Source: Parvularcula sp964484475 (lineage in GTDB: Bacteria; Pseudomonadota; Alphaproteobacteria; Caulobacterales; Parvularculaceae). Taken from it: a stretch of DNA of 15,383 bases. Numbering within the stretch: position 1 is the first letter of the stretch; each line of letters starts with the position of its first letter. Below, piece after piece: positions 6,242-14,352 of the stretch. The notes under the pieces were generated by a model. The model was not told the origin of the DNA. It did not search any database and saw nothing but the letters and a program-made list of their open reading frames with translations. Made by a program: the position numbers and the translations under genes. The stretch spans positions 1-15,383 of the forward strand of contig CAZAFU010000066.1 of assembly GCA_964484475.1 (NCBI GenBank). Direction: 5' to 3'.

Positions 6242-7251
6242 GGAGTGCCTCCCCTTCTTGCCAGCGCATCGAGCCGCGAACGCGCACCGCCGCTGTCGAG
6301 ACTCTGGCGGGCCAGTTCCGCACCGGCCTTCAGGTCCCCAGCTTTCCCGGCCACGATGAAACCGGCCGCGGCGTTGAAGAGCACCGCCTCGCGGTAGGCG
6401 CTTTTCTCTCCGCCCAGAAGCGCCTTCAGCGCCTTTGCGTTGTCCTCCACCGAACCGCCGCGCAGGGCCTCGTTGGGAACCCGTTCGAGGCCCGCGTCCT
6501 CAGGGGTGACCCGGAAGTCGCGGATCTTCCCGTCCTTCAGCTCGCAGACGAGGCTTTCTCCTTCGAGGCTCAGCTCGTCGAGCCCTCCCGTGCCGTGCAC
6601 GATCCAGACGTGCTCGCTGCCGCCTTCCCGCGCGACTTCAGCGAAGAGAGGCAGGAGGTGAGGAGAAAAGACACCGATCAGCTGCCTTCCGGCATTGGCA
6701 GGGTTGAGAAGCGGGCCAAGCATATTGAACAGGGTACGGAACCCAAGCGCCTTCCTGATCGGCGCGACCGTCGCCAGGACCGGATGGTGGTTCGGTGCGA
6801 AGAGAAAGACGATGTCGTCTTCGGCCAGACCGCGCTCCACCTCGTTGAGGGGGAGGTCCGTCGACACGCCGAGGGCGGAGAGAACGTCGGATGACCCCGA
6901 AAGCGAAGAGACAGCGCGGTTCCCGTGCTTGGCGACCGGCACGCCGCCGCCGGCGAGGACCAGGGCCACGGCGGTCGAAATGTTGAAGGTATCCGCGCCA
7001 TCACCCCCGGTACCGCAGGTATCGACCGCACCCTTCGGTGCCTTGATCATCCGTGCCCGTGCCTTCAGGACATCCACCGCGCCGCGCAGCTCCTGGGGGG
7101 TCTCGCCCCGCACCTTGATCGCCGTGAGGAAGGCCGCGATCTGCTCGGGCGCCGCCCCGCCGTCGAGAAGGATCGTGAAGGCCTGCCGCATCTCTTCGAG
7201 GGAAAGGCTCTCGCCGTCCGCCACCTTGCGAAGCGCTTCGAGAAAGCTCAC
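6238..7251 (-). CDS. trpD: Anthranilate phosphoribosyltransferase
   Basis: Transfers phosphoribose from PRPP to anthranilate, the second step of the tryptophan branch, in the cytoplasm. I placed the start at the GTG at 7251, giving 337 residues, the normal length. It has a GGAGG ribosome site just upstream and overlaps the trpG stop as GTGA. Longer in-frame extensions only read through trpG in another frame. An N-terminal helical domain (SFLEALRKV onward) is followed by the PRPP loop DTCGTGGDG (Gly80-Gly85), KHGNRAVSS (108-116), the anthranilate-side NHHP, NMLGPLLNP (176-184) and the Mg-binding Asp225-Glu226 in GLDELS. The 3' end overlaps the trpC ATG by 4 nt. Confidence 0.95.
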   Translation of the reverse strand: MSFLEALRKVADGESLSLEEMRQAFTILLDGGAAPEQIAAFLTAIKVRGETPQELRGAVDVLKARARMIKAPKGAVDTCGTGGDGADTFNISTAVALVLAGGGVPVAKHGNRAVSSLSGSSDVLSALGVSTDLPLNEVERGLAEDDIVFLFAPNHHPVLATVAPIRKALGFRTLFNMLGPLLNPANAGRQLIGVFSPHLLPLFAEVAREGGSEHVWIVHGTGGLDELSLEGESLVCELKDGKIRDFRVTPEDAGLERVPNEALRGGSVEDNAKALKALLGGEKSAYREAVLFNAAAGFIVAGKAGDLKAGAELARQSLDSGGARSRLDALARRGGTP

Positions 7252-7844
7252 GCCGCCTCCGCCTTCTCGATCCCCGCGAGGGTGAGGAAGTTCTCCATGA
7301 TGGTGACACCGGCCGGCGAAGCGTAGCTCTCGGGGTGGAACTGGACGCCATAGATCGGGCGCCCGCGCACCTTCAGTGCCATGATCGTTCCGTCGTCCTT
7401 CGCCGTGGCGAGCACCTCCAGGGTGTCGGGGATCGTTGCGGGGTCTGCGATCAGGCTGTGATAGCGGGTCGCCGTGAAGCCCCCACCGAGCCCGGCGAAG
7501 ACAGGATCGTCGACGTGCACGATCTCGCTGACCTTGCCGTGCACGGGTTCCTTCGCGCGGATGATCGACGCACCGTGGGCCTGGGCAATGCATTGATGCC
7601 CGAGGCAGACACCGAAGAGCGGGGTGCCGGCATCGGCGGCAGCGCTGACGAGGTCGAGACAGATCCCCGCCCGGTCAGGGTCGCACGGGCCCGGAGACAG
7701 GATGATCGCGCGCGGTTCGAGCGCCATCGCCTCCTCGGCGGTTAACGCATCGTTACGAACCACCCTAGACACTGGCCCCCAGGGCGCGAGCGCCTGCACG
7801 AGATTGTAAGTAAAGCTGTCGTAGTTATCGACGATGAGGAACAC
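7248..7844 (-). CDS. trpG: Anthranilate synthase glutamine amidotransferase subunit
   Basis: Class I glutamine amidotransferase that supplies ammonia to TrpE. The GTG at 7844 gives MFLIVDNYDSFTYNLVQ, the canonical N-terminus, with AAGGG upstream and 198 residues in total. An ATG at 7868 would add 8 residues (MTLIKGVP), but it lacks a ribosome site and would overlap the divergent deacetylase start. The catalytic triad is complete: Cys80 in GVCLGHQ, His170 and Glu172 in QFHPES. The oxyanion motif SPGPCDP is present at 50-56. Its partner gene trpE is separated by an oppositely oriented gene, so trpG is either read from a transcript running antisense through that gene or from an internal promoter. 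It may also serve PabB for folate synthesis. Confidence 0.93.
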   Translation of the reverse strand: MFLIVDNYDSFTYNLVQALAPWGPVSRVVRNDALTAEEAMALEPRAIILSPGPCDPDRAGICLDLVSAAADAGTPLFGVCLGHQCIAQAHGASIIRAKEPVHGKVSEIVHVDDPVFAGLGGGFTATRYHSLIADPATIPDTLEVLATAKDDGTIMALKVRGRPIYGVQFHPESYASPAGVTIMENFLTLAGIEKAEAA

Positions 7845-7857
7845 GGGAACGCCCTTT

Positions 7858-8691
7858 ATGAGGGTCATTCGCATAGCAGCAGCGGCGCTTTGCGCAATGC
7901 TTGGTGCGGCGGGAACAGCTGCGGCGGAGGGTCTTCGCAGCGGCGGCGATGACCTGCGCCTTGCCCCTCGCCCCGACCCGCGCCCTGTGATCGCTCTGGT
8001 CATCGATGACCTGGGCCTCGACTGGGGCCGGTTCGAATCGGTCAATTCGATCGAGGCGCCCCTCACCCTCGCTGTCCTTCCTTACGGCTCGGACGCCCAG
8101 GCGATGATCGACCGCGCCTCGAGCCGTCACGAGATCATCCTGCACCTTCCCATGGCGGCGGAGCGGGAGACCGCGCCGGCAGGGCCCGACGCCGTCCCGA
8201 CCGGCCCGACCGCGCAGGATGTCCGTCAGGCTCTCGGGCGCAACCTCTCGAAGATCAGTGGCTATCGCGGGGTGAACAACCACACCGGCAGCCGGACGAC
8301 CGCCCATGAAGGCGCCATGGAGATCGTGCTGGACGAGCTCGAAAGCCGTGGGCTCTATTTCCTCGACAGCCGCACGACGCCCCATTCCGTCGCCCATGCC
8401 GTGGGCGCCGATAACGGCATTGGGGTCCTCGAAGGTACGCTGTTCCTCGACGGCGATTTCGGACGGGGCGGGGAAGCCCATGTGCTGGCGCAGCTCGAAC
8501 GGCTCGAGGAGATCGCGGTCCGCGACGGTTCGGCCATTGGCATCGGCCATCCCTACCCCTCCACGATCGCTGTCCTGAAGACATGGGCCACCGATGCGCG
8601 GACCAGGTTGCGTTTCGTGACGACAGGCGAGCTGGCGAACATTCAGGCCGGCCGGGATAGCGGCGAGGAGCGCCAGGCAGCCCTGCGCTAG
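7858..8691 (+). CDS. Exported divergent polysaccharide deacetylase (YibQ type)
   Basis: A 277-residue exported protein. Residues 1-23 (MRVIRIAAAALCAMLGAAGT) are a signal peptide with cleavage near AAA. The rest is a divergent polysaccharide deacetylase domain of the NodB-like barrel superfamily: VIALVIDDLG (Asp50-Asp51), EIILHLPM (His96), GVNNHTGS (140-145), FLDSRT (Asp170) and GIGHPYPST (His231). Family members are periplasmic and their substrate is poorly defined; a cell-wall or matrix sugar is likely. An in-frame ATG at 7834 would add 8 residues but spoil the signal peptide. The gene runs opposite to the trp genes on either side, starting 13 bp from trpG and ending in a CTAG shared with the trpE stop. 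Its promoter would have to lie inside trpG. Confidence 0.85.
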   Translation: MRVIRIAAAALCAMLGAAGTAAAEGLRSGGDDLRLAPRPDPRPVIALVIDDLGLDWGRFESVNSIEAPLTLAVLPYGSDAQAMIDRASSRHEIILHLPMAAERETAPAGPDAVPTGPTAQDVRQALGRNLSKISGYRGVNNHTGSRTTAHEGAMEIVLDELESRGLYFLDSRTTPHSVAHAVGADNGIGVLEGTLFLDGDFGRGGEAHVLAQLERLEEIAVRDGSAIGIGHPYPSTIAVLKTWATDARTRLRFVTTGELANIQAGRDSGEERQAALR

Positions 8692-10193
8692 TGTCCCCGG
8701 GCCGCGCGCCTGAAGGCTTCCTTGATGGCCTCGCTCTTGGCTTCGCATTCCCGCAATTCGGCCTCGGGATCGCTGTCATAGACGATCCCCGCTCCCGCCT
8801 GCACGTGGGCCTGCCCGTCCTTCACGACGGCCATCCTGAGACCGATGCAGCTGTCGAACTCGCCATCGGTCCCGAAATAGCCGATCGCCCCGCCATAGGG
8901 GCCGCGCCGCGCTGCCTCCAGCTCGTCGATGATCTCCATTGCCCGGATCTTGGGCGCGCCCGAAAGCGTCCCCGCGGGGAAGCCGTTCATCATCGCATCG
9001 AGGGGCGAGAGGTCGTCGCGGATCTCGCCCGTCACATGGGAGGTGATGTGCATGACGTGGCTGTAGCGTTCGATGACGAAGGTCTCGGTCGGCTTGACGG
9101 TGCCGAGCTTCGCGCTGCGGCCGACATCGTTGCGCCCCAGATCGAGCAGCATCAGGTGTTCGGCCCGCTCCTTCTCATCGGCGAGAAGCTCCTCCTCGAG
9201 GGCGCGGTCCTCTGCCGGGGTCGCGCCCCGGGGCCGGGTGCCGGCGATGGGCCGGATACTGACCCTGCCGTCCCTGACCCTGACCAGGATCTCGGGGCTC
9301 GCGCCGAGGAGAGTGGCCGGCTCGAAGTTCAGGTAGAACAGGAAGGGCGAGGGATTGATGCGCCGCAATTGGCGGTAGGCATCGAGGGGACGTCCCTCGA
9401 AATCCGCCGTGTAGCGCTGGCTCAGAACCACCTGGAAGATGTCGCCTGCGCGGATGTATTCCTTCGCGCTGTCGACTGCCCCAAGATAATCCTGGTCCGT
9501 CATGTTCGATCGGAAGACCGGCTCTTCCACCTTCAGCGGGGCTTTGTCGGCCAAGGGTTCCCGGAGGGCCGAAAGTCGCTCCTCCAACCGCGCGCCTGCC
9601 TGCTCGTAGGCCTCCTCCGCGGAAAGCTCCGAAGCCGGACGGGCAACGGTGACCAGAACGACCTCGCGCTTGACGTTGTCGAAGGTCGCCACGACCGTCG
9701 GCCTGACGAGGTAGGCATCGGGCAGGTCGAGATCGTTGACGTGCCGGTTCGGCAGATCCTCCAGCGTGCGAACGAAATCATAGGCAAAGAACCCGAAAAG
9801 GCCTGCCGCCATGGGGGGCAGGTCCTCATCTCCCGTGCGTGCGATCTCTGCGGCGTCCGAGGTAACGAGATCCCGGAGTGACGAAAGGGCCTCGCCGCCT
9901 TCTGCAATCACCTCGCCTTTCGGCGTCGCGAGGGTTGCCCTGCCTTCGTAGGATTTCCAGACCAGATCGGGCGCCATCCCGATGGTCGAATAGCGGCCGA
10001 GTTGCTCACCGCCCTCCACCGATTCCAGAAGGAACGAGCCCGGACGGTCCCCGGTCAGCTTGAGATAGGCCGAAAGCGGGGTTTCGAGATCCCCGACCCC
10101 CCGCCTGTAGAGAAGCTGCGGACGCCCTGCCTCGTACCCTTCACGGAACTGCGCGAAGGAGGGGGCGAGGCCGTCATATCCGGCTGCGCTCAT
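8688..10193 (-). CDS. trpE: Anthranilate synthase component I
   Basis: Makes anthranilate from chorismate, the first committed step to tryptophan. The 501-residue product has the standard length. The N-terminal feedback domain carries LLES (55-58) and NPSPF (280-284), the elements of the Trp-inhibition site, so allosteric control is expected. The chorismate-binding domain shows GTRPRG (318-323), LDLGRNDVGR (350-359), the VMHI segment with His382, and GFPAGTLSGAPK (404-415). The ATG at 10193 overlaps the ppiD stop as ATGA, so translation is coupled to ppiD. No tryptophan leader peptide or attenuator can fit between them. The TAG stop shares CTAG with the convergent deacetylase gene. Confidence 0.96.
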   Translation of the reverse strand: MSAAGYDGLAPSFAQFREGYEAGRPQLLYRRGVGDLETPLSAYLKLTGDRPGSFLLESVEGGEQLGRYSTIGMAPDLVWKSYEGRATLATPKGEVIAEGGEALSSLRDLVTSDAAEIARTGDEDLPPMAAGLFGFFAYDFVRTLEDLPNRHVNDLDLPDAYLVRPTVVATFDNVKREVVLVTVARPASELSAEEAYEQAGARLEERLSALREPLADKAPLKVEEPVFRSNMTDQDYLGAVDSAKEYIRAGDIFQVVLSQRYTADFEGRPLDAYRQLRRINPSPFLFYLNFEPATLLGASPEILVRVRDGRVSIRPIAGTRPRGATPAEDRALEEELLADEKERAEHLMLLDLGRNDVGRSAKLGTVKPTETFVIERYSHVMHITSHVTGEIRDDLSPLDAMMNGFPAGTLSGAPKIRAMEIIDELEAARRGPYGGAIGYFGTDGEFDSCIGLRMAVVKDGQAHVQAGAGIVYDSDPEAELRECEAKSEAIKEAFRRAARGH

Positions 10194-12058
10194 TCGGTAT
10201 CCTGGCCGAGAGCACGGGCCAGCTGCCGCTCGTTCTGGGTTATCTTGGTGATCTCCTCGAGAGCTTCGAGGTAGCTCTCGTTGAGTTCGCCACCGAGCTG
10301 CTGGGTGTACTGATTGGCAATCATGGGCACCACCGCTTCGAGCTGCTGGGGGTTGTCGAAGCGCACGGCTTCGGGCCTGACGAGATAGACGGCCTGCTCG
10401 CCGCCGCTACCCGCCGTCACCGCGGCCACCTCGCCGACATTGAGCGCGAAGGCACGTCCGGCAACGGCCTGCGGCAGGTCTTCGGGCGGCGTCCTCTGGC
10501 CGAAGGAAACCTCACGGGCCTCGCCGCCGAGTTCGGCGACCGCCGCCTCGAACCCGGTTCCGGTAGCGAGCTTGCCCTGAAGCTCCGCGAGCAGGCGTTC
10601 GCCAGCATCCTCGCGCTGTTCGGCCATCACCGCACGGACGATGTCCTCGCGAACCTCGTCGAGGGGAAGCGGGGCTGAGGGATAGATCTCCTCGACCGCG
10701 ATGAAACCGTATCCGTTCTCGAGCCTGATCGCCGCGCTCTCTTCGCCTTCCTCGAGCCGCTGGCCTTCCGCGGCAAGGGCCGTGGGGACGTTCGCGATCG
10801 AGCCTGAGCGTGTGAAGAGCTCGCGGTCCGCAGGCTGGGTGGTCCTTGCCTCGAGGCCGATGGTCTGCGCCGCCTCGGCGAGTGCGGCGCCCTCGTCACG
10901 GGCGATCTCGACGCTCTCGACCAGTTCCACGAGACGGTCCTCGGCGATCTCGTTCAGGAGCTCCGCTTCGAGTTCGGGGCGCATGTCCTCGAGACTCGCC
11001 GTCTCCGCAGCGTTCACTTCGAGGACCTCCGCGAGGAGAGCACCGAAGGGTGTGGTGACAGGGCCGACCAGCGCACCCTCTTCGGCCTCGAAGACCGCCT
11101 CGGCGAAATCCTCGATGATGATCTCCGGCCGGGTCTGGGCAGGCAGGGTCGTCACTTCGGCGCCGAGGGCATCGGCCACCTCTTCGAAGCCGGCACCTTC
11201 CGCGATCAGCGTTTCCGCCTGCTGCCGGGCTTCGTCCGAAGCGAGACGCAACTGCCTGAACGTGCGGGTCTCGGCCGCCTCACCCTCGCCCCGCCGGACC
11301 TCGTAGAGCTGCTGGATGTCTTCTTCGGGGATGTCGATGTTCTCGGCCACGTCCTCGGCTTCGATGGTCAGCACCGTGAAGGTCCTGTATTCGGGAGACT
11401 GGTAGCGGTCGATGTTCGCCGCGAGGTAGGACTGGAGCTCCGCCTCCGTAGGCTCTGGCAGGTCCGACAGGGGCACCGTCCCGACGCTGACATCGCGCGC
11501 TTCGACTTCGCGAAGGAGAAGGAGCCGCGTCAGTCCCTGCGGCGCGGGCGTGCCCGCCGCGAGCGCCTCGGCAATCTGGCTGCGCCTGACCTCCGCCGCA
11601 ATCACTTCGGAAAAGGCGCCAAGGCTCAGGCCCTGTTGCGAGAGGAACTGGCTGAGCCGCGTCTGGTCGAAACGACCGGTGTCGGGGTTCTGGAGAGCCT
11701 CGAGGTTCTCGAGATAGCTCCTGACCACGTCGTCCGGCGCCGCAAGCCCGAGCCGGTCGGCTTCCTCTTCGAGGAGGCCGCGCAGGATCAGGGTCCTGAT
11801 GGTCTGCTGCGGCAGGCCCGATGCCAACGCCTGGTCGCGGGTCATGCCCGGGTTCTGGATCTGCGCGATCTGGAGCTGGTTCCTGAGCTCGAGTTCCACG
11901 TCACGCGCGGAATAGTCCTTGTCGCCCACCGACAGGGCGGCGCTGCCGCCGAAATTGTCGAGGGCAGGAACGCCGACCACGGCCATGGCGAGGATGATGA
12001 GAATGCCGATCACCCAGGCGACAACGCCGCGAAGAGAATCTCGAAATCGGTTCAGCAC
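10190..12058 (-). CDS. ppiD: PpiD/SurA-type periplasmic folding factor (peptidylprolyl isomerase family)
   Basis: A 622-residue inner-membrane-anchored periplasmic chaperone. One N-terminal transmembrane helix (about 12-32, VVAWVIGILIILAMAVVGV) is followed by a SurA-like helical domain (about 35-220), a parvulin-like region (about 264-350, ending PFGALLAEVLEV) and a long C-terminal helical part. The parvulin region starts TRTFRQLRL rather than the usual ASHIL with catalytic His, so isomerase activity is doubtful and a chaperone role more likely. PpiD acts near the Sec translocon on emerging envelope proteins. The start is GTG at 12058 with GGAAGGG upstream. The 3' end overlaps trpE by 4 nt. 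A ppiD-like gene before trpE is, from memory, common in Alphaproteobacteria. Confidence 0.88.
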   Translation of the reverse strand: MLNRFRDSLRGVVAWVIGILIILAMAVVGVPALDNFGGSAALSVGDKDYSARDVELELRNQLQIAQIQNPGMTRDQALASGLPQQTIRTLILRGLLEEEADRLGLAAPDDVVRSYLENLEALQNPDTGRFDQTRLSQFLSQQGLSLGAFSEVIAAEVRRSQIAEALAAGTPAPQGLTRLLLLREVEARDVSVGTVPLSDLPEPTEAELQSYLAANIDRYQSPEYRTFTVLTIEAEDVAENIDIPEEDIQQLYEVRRGEGEAAETRTFRQLRLASDEARQQAETLIAEGAGFEEVADALGAEVTTLPAQTRPEIIIEDFAEAVFEAEEGALVGPVTTPFGALLAEVLEVNAAETASLEDMRPELEAELLNEIAEDRLVELVESVEIARDEGAALAEAAQTIGLEARTTQPADRELFTRSGSIANVPTALAAEGQRLEEGEESAAIRLENGYGFIAVEEIYPSAPLPLDEVREDIVRAVMAEQREDAGERLLAELQGKLATGTGFEAAVAELGGEAREVSFGQRTPPEDLPQAVAGRAFALNVGEVAAVTAGSGGEQAVYLVRPEAVRFDNPQQLEAVVPMIANQYTQQLGGELNESYLEALEEITKITQNERQLARALGQDTE

Positions 12059-12162
12059 TACGTACAGCCCTTCCCATTAAGTCCGGGGAAGCGTTTGTGA
12101 TGCGTGGCCGGGCTTTGCAACCCGGCAGGCTTGTTCCAAACGGGCCCGGCGAAGGAGAAGTT
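12059..12162. promoter_or_regulatory. Divergent promoter region between ppiD and tpiA
   Basis: This 104-bp gap lies between two head-to-head genes and must hold the start signals for both the ppiD-trp run and the tpiA-secG run. I could not pick out reliable -35/-10 pairs. It contains a short inverted repeat, GCCGGG (12107-12112) and CCCGGC (12121-12126), separated by 8 bases. This could be a small hairpin in the tpiA leader or a binding site. GAAGGAG (12151-12157) is the tpiA ribosome site. Confidence 0.4.
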
Positions 12163-12876
12163 ATGGCTTTAGTGATCGGCAATTGGAAGATGAACGGGAT
12201 CCGCGCGGCCCTCGATGAGGCTCGCAAGGTGGCCGAACGGGCGAATTACCGCGCCTCCGACAGCGAACAGATCGTCATCTGTCCCCCCGCGACGCTGCTC
12301 CTCACGATGAGTGAGATGCTCAAGACGGCCAACGTCCTGACGGGGGCACAGGACTGCCACCCCGAGGCCGCCGGTGCCCATACGGGCAGGCTTTCGGCGG
12401 AAATGCTGGCGGACGCCGGTGCGAGCTACTGCATCATCGGCCACTCCGAATGCCGTGCGGAATGCGGCGACCACGACATGACACTCGGTCCGAAGGTGGA
12501 CGCGGTCCTCAGGGCCGGCATGGTCCCGGTCTTCTGCGTCGGGGAAAGCCTGAAGACCCGCGATGCAGGCGAGGCCGAGGCCTTCGTGGAGAAACAGCTG
12601 GCCGTCGTCGCCGACAAGGCGGACAGGGTGGTCGTCGCCTACGAGCCGATCTGGGCCATCGGCACCGGGCGGACCCCCTCGAACGAAGATATCGCCGCCA
12701 TGCATGCGATGATGAGGGACAGGCTGGGACCGACCACCCCGCTCCTTTACGGCGGCTCGGTCAAGCCGTCGAACGCGAAGGACATCCTCTCCATCGAGAA
12801 TGTCGGTGGAGCCCTGGTCGGCGGAGCGAGCCTCAATGCCGATGATTTCATCGCTATTGCGAGAGCCGCCGCCTGA
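12163..12876 (+). CDS. tpiA: Triosephosphate isomerase
   Basis: Interconverts dihydroxyacetone phosphate and glyceraldehyde 3-phosphate in central carbon metabolism; cytoplasmic. The ATG at 12163 follows GAAGGAG and yields 237 residues beginning MALVIGNWKMNG, the family's N-terminus. Asn7, Lys9, His94, Glu161 in AYEPIWAIGTG, the flexible loop 6 (AIGTGRTP, 165-172) and the phosphate-binding YGGSV (196-200) are all present. Oddity: the usual HSERR after the electrophile His is HSECRAEC, with Cys97 replacing the first conserved Arg; the enzyme carries six Cys. It starts a tight run with the hydrolase gene (one base shared, TGATG) and secG. Confidence 0.95.
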   Translation: MALVIGNWKMNGIRAALDEARKVAERANYRASDSEQIVICPPATLLLTMSEMLKTANVLTGAQDCHPEAAGAHTGRLSAEMLADAGASYCIIGHSECRAECGDHDMTLGPKVDAVLRAGMVPVFCVGESLKTRDAGEAEAFVEKQLAVVADKADRVVVAYEPIWAIGTGRTPSNEDIAAMHAMMRDRLGPTTPLLYGGSVKPSNAKDILSIENVGGALVGGASLNADDFIAIARAAA

Positions 12877-13907
12877 TGACGCCGCAGACGTTCCTGCTGA
12901 TCGCCGGGGCCCTGGTCGCGGGGGTGATCCTCTTCAGCTACTGGCAGGACCGGTACGTGACCCGGTCTTCACCGCGCTCGGGGGAGATCATCGACACACC
13001 GGAGGGGCCGGTGCACCTCATCACCAGGGGACGCGACAACGGCAAGCTGCCCGTGGTGATGGTGCACGGAAGCTTCACCAACGGCCTCGACATGGATCTC
13101 GACCTCGCGCCAGAGCTTGCGAAGGACAGGACCGTGTTCATTCCCGACAGGCCGGGGCACGGGTTCACGCCGCGGCAACCCGACAGCCACCGTATCGAGG
13201 TGCAGGTCGCAGCGATGCGCGAGGCGGTCAGGGCCAAGGGGGCCGAGCGCTACGTTGTCATGGGGCAGAGCTATGGCGGAGCCGCAGCCCTGGTCTGGGC
13301 TCTCGCCTATCCCGACGACGTCGCGGCGGTGATGCTCATCGCGCCGGTCAGCCACCCCTGGCCCGGAGGGATCAGGTGGTACATCGCAGCCGCGCAGGTG
13401 CCGGGTTTCGGCTGGTTCTTCAGGCGCACCTTCATCGCCCTCTACGCCCGCTACGGAGCGAGGCGGGGCGTTGCGCGGTCCCTCTACGGCTGCAGGGCGG
13501 CTTCGTACTACTACGAGCGGACCCGTGTGCCGCTCACCTTCAGGGCGCAGGAATTCAAGAGGAACGCCGAAGACATCGGCCGCCTCTACGAGCAGCTCAT
13601 TCCCCTCGCCAAACGCTATCGCGAGATCGACGTACCGGTGGAGATCGTCGCGGGGACCCACGACATGACGGTGGTCCTGCCAATCCACGCCCGCAAGCTC
13701 GCGGCCGAGATCCCCGACTGCCACCTCGAGATCGTCGAGGGCGGCGGGCACGCCCTTCACCATTCTCACCCGGAAACTTGCCTGGACGCCATCGCGAGGC
13801 TCGATGCACGACTTGAAAAGGTGAGCCGTTCGCCCTTAGAGAGCGCCCTTCGAGCGATCGGCGCGGTCTTCCCGCAGCGGGTCGCGTCCAAGCAGGAAGC
13901 CTCATGA
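12876..13907 (+). CDS. Membrane-anchored alpha/beta hydrolase
   Basis: A 343-residue hydrolase of unknown substrate. An N-terminal hydrophobic helix (about 5-22, TFLLIAGALVAGVILFSYW) anchors it to the inner membrane, and the domain begins near residue 38. It shows the oxyanion motif VMVHGSF (62-67), DRPGHG (91-96), the nucleophile elbow MGQSYGG with Ser132, the acid Asp263 in AGTHD, and His292 in EGGGHAL, so the triad is intact. A cap region (about 160-245) is rich in Arg and Tyr (YYYERTR). The ATG shares a base with the tpiA stop, and its own stop overlaps the secG ATG by 4 nt, so all three are probably co-translated. Related proteins are esterases, haloperoxidases or epoxide-hydrolase-like enzymes; nothing here decides between them. 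Confidence 0.85.
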   Translation: MTPQTFLLIAGALVAGVILFSYWQDRYVTRSSPRSGEIIDTPEGPVHLITRGRDNGKLPVVMVHGSFTNGLDMDLDLAPELAKDRTVFIPDRPGHGFTPRQPDSHRIEVQVAAMREAVRAKGAERYVVMGQSYGGAAALVWALAYPDDVAAVMLIAPVSHPWPGGIRWYIAAAQVPGFGWFFRRTFIALYARYGARRGVARSLYGCRAASYYYERTRVPLTFRAQEFKRNAEDIGRLYEQLIPLAKRYREIDVPVEIVAGTHDMTVVLPIHARKLAAEIPDCHLEIVEGGGHALHHSHPETCLDAIARLDARLEKVSRSPLESALRAIGAVFPQRVASKQEAS

Positions 13908-14341
13908 TCGCGATCATTCTGACCATTCACACCATGATCGTCCTCGCACTCGTCGGGGTCGTCCTTCTCCAGCGTTCCGAAGGCGGCGCGCTCGGCATGG
14001 GTGGCGGCGGCGGCGGCCTGATGTCGGGGCGCGGCGCGGCCACGGCCCTGACCCGCACCACGACAGTGCTTGCCGCGCTCTTCTTCACCAGTTCCCTGGT
14101 CCTCGCCCTCGTCGCGGATCGTGGCGACGGCACCGCGGACTTCCTGCCAGTGGGTGAACAGGAAGGCCTCGACGAAGACGATTTCTCCGATTTCCTGGGT
14201 TCGGGTCTCGAAGACGAGGAAACCGCCCCGGAGCCCGAGGCCCTGACCCTGCCGGACGATCTCGGCGCGGTTCCCTCGGAACCTGCCGAAGAGGCACCTG
14301 CCGCGCCGCAGGACGAGGAAAGCCCGCCCCAGCAGCGCTGA
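13904..14341 (+). CDS. secG: SecG, Sec translocon subunit
   Basis: Small inner-membrane partner of SecYE that aids protein export. Two transmembrane helices (about 2-22, MIAIILTIHTMIVLALVGVV, and 53-71, TTVLAALFFTSSLVLALVA) flank the family's glycine-rich loop (LQRSEGGALGMGGGGGG, 22-38). The protein is 145 residues, longer than the roughly 110 of E. coli. Residues 72-145 form a hydrophilic tail rich in Asp, Glu, Pro and Ala. The ATG lies in an ATGA overlap with the hydrolase stop. It is the last gene of the tpiA run and is convergent with the LpxR-like gene 11 bp away. Confidence 0.93.
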   Translation: MIAIILTIHTMIVLALVGVVLLQRSEGGALGMGGGGGGLMSGRGAATALTRTTTVLAALFFTSSLVLALVADRGDGTADFLPVGEQEGLDEDDFSDFLGSGLEDEETAPEPEALTLPDDLGAVPSEPAEEAPAAPQDEESPPQQR

Positions 14342-14352
14342 GGCGGTGCCTC

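Noticed and set aside
7251..7593. N-terminal extension of trpD into trpG
   Set aside because: The upstream frame is Arg/Gly-rich and only crosses trpG; the GTG at 7251 has a GGAGG site and gives the normal TrpD length.
8691..9881. 396-codon plus-strand open frame opposite trpE
   Set aside because: Shadow of trpE; the translation lacks family motifs and would overlap the deacetylase stop.
14340..14352. Small hairpin GAGGC-GGT-GCCTC between secG and the LpxR-like gene as a terminator
   Set aside because: The stem is only 5 bp with a 3-base loop and no T run on either strand, so it is too weak to call.
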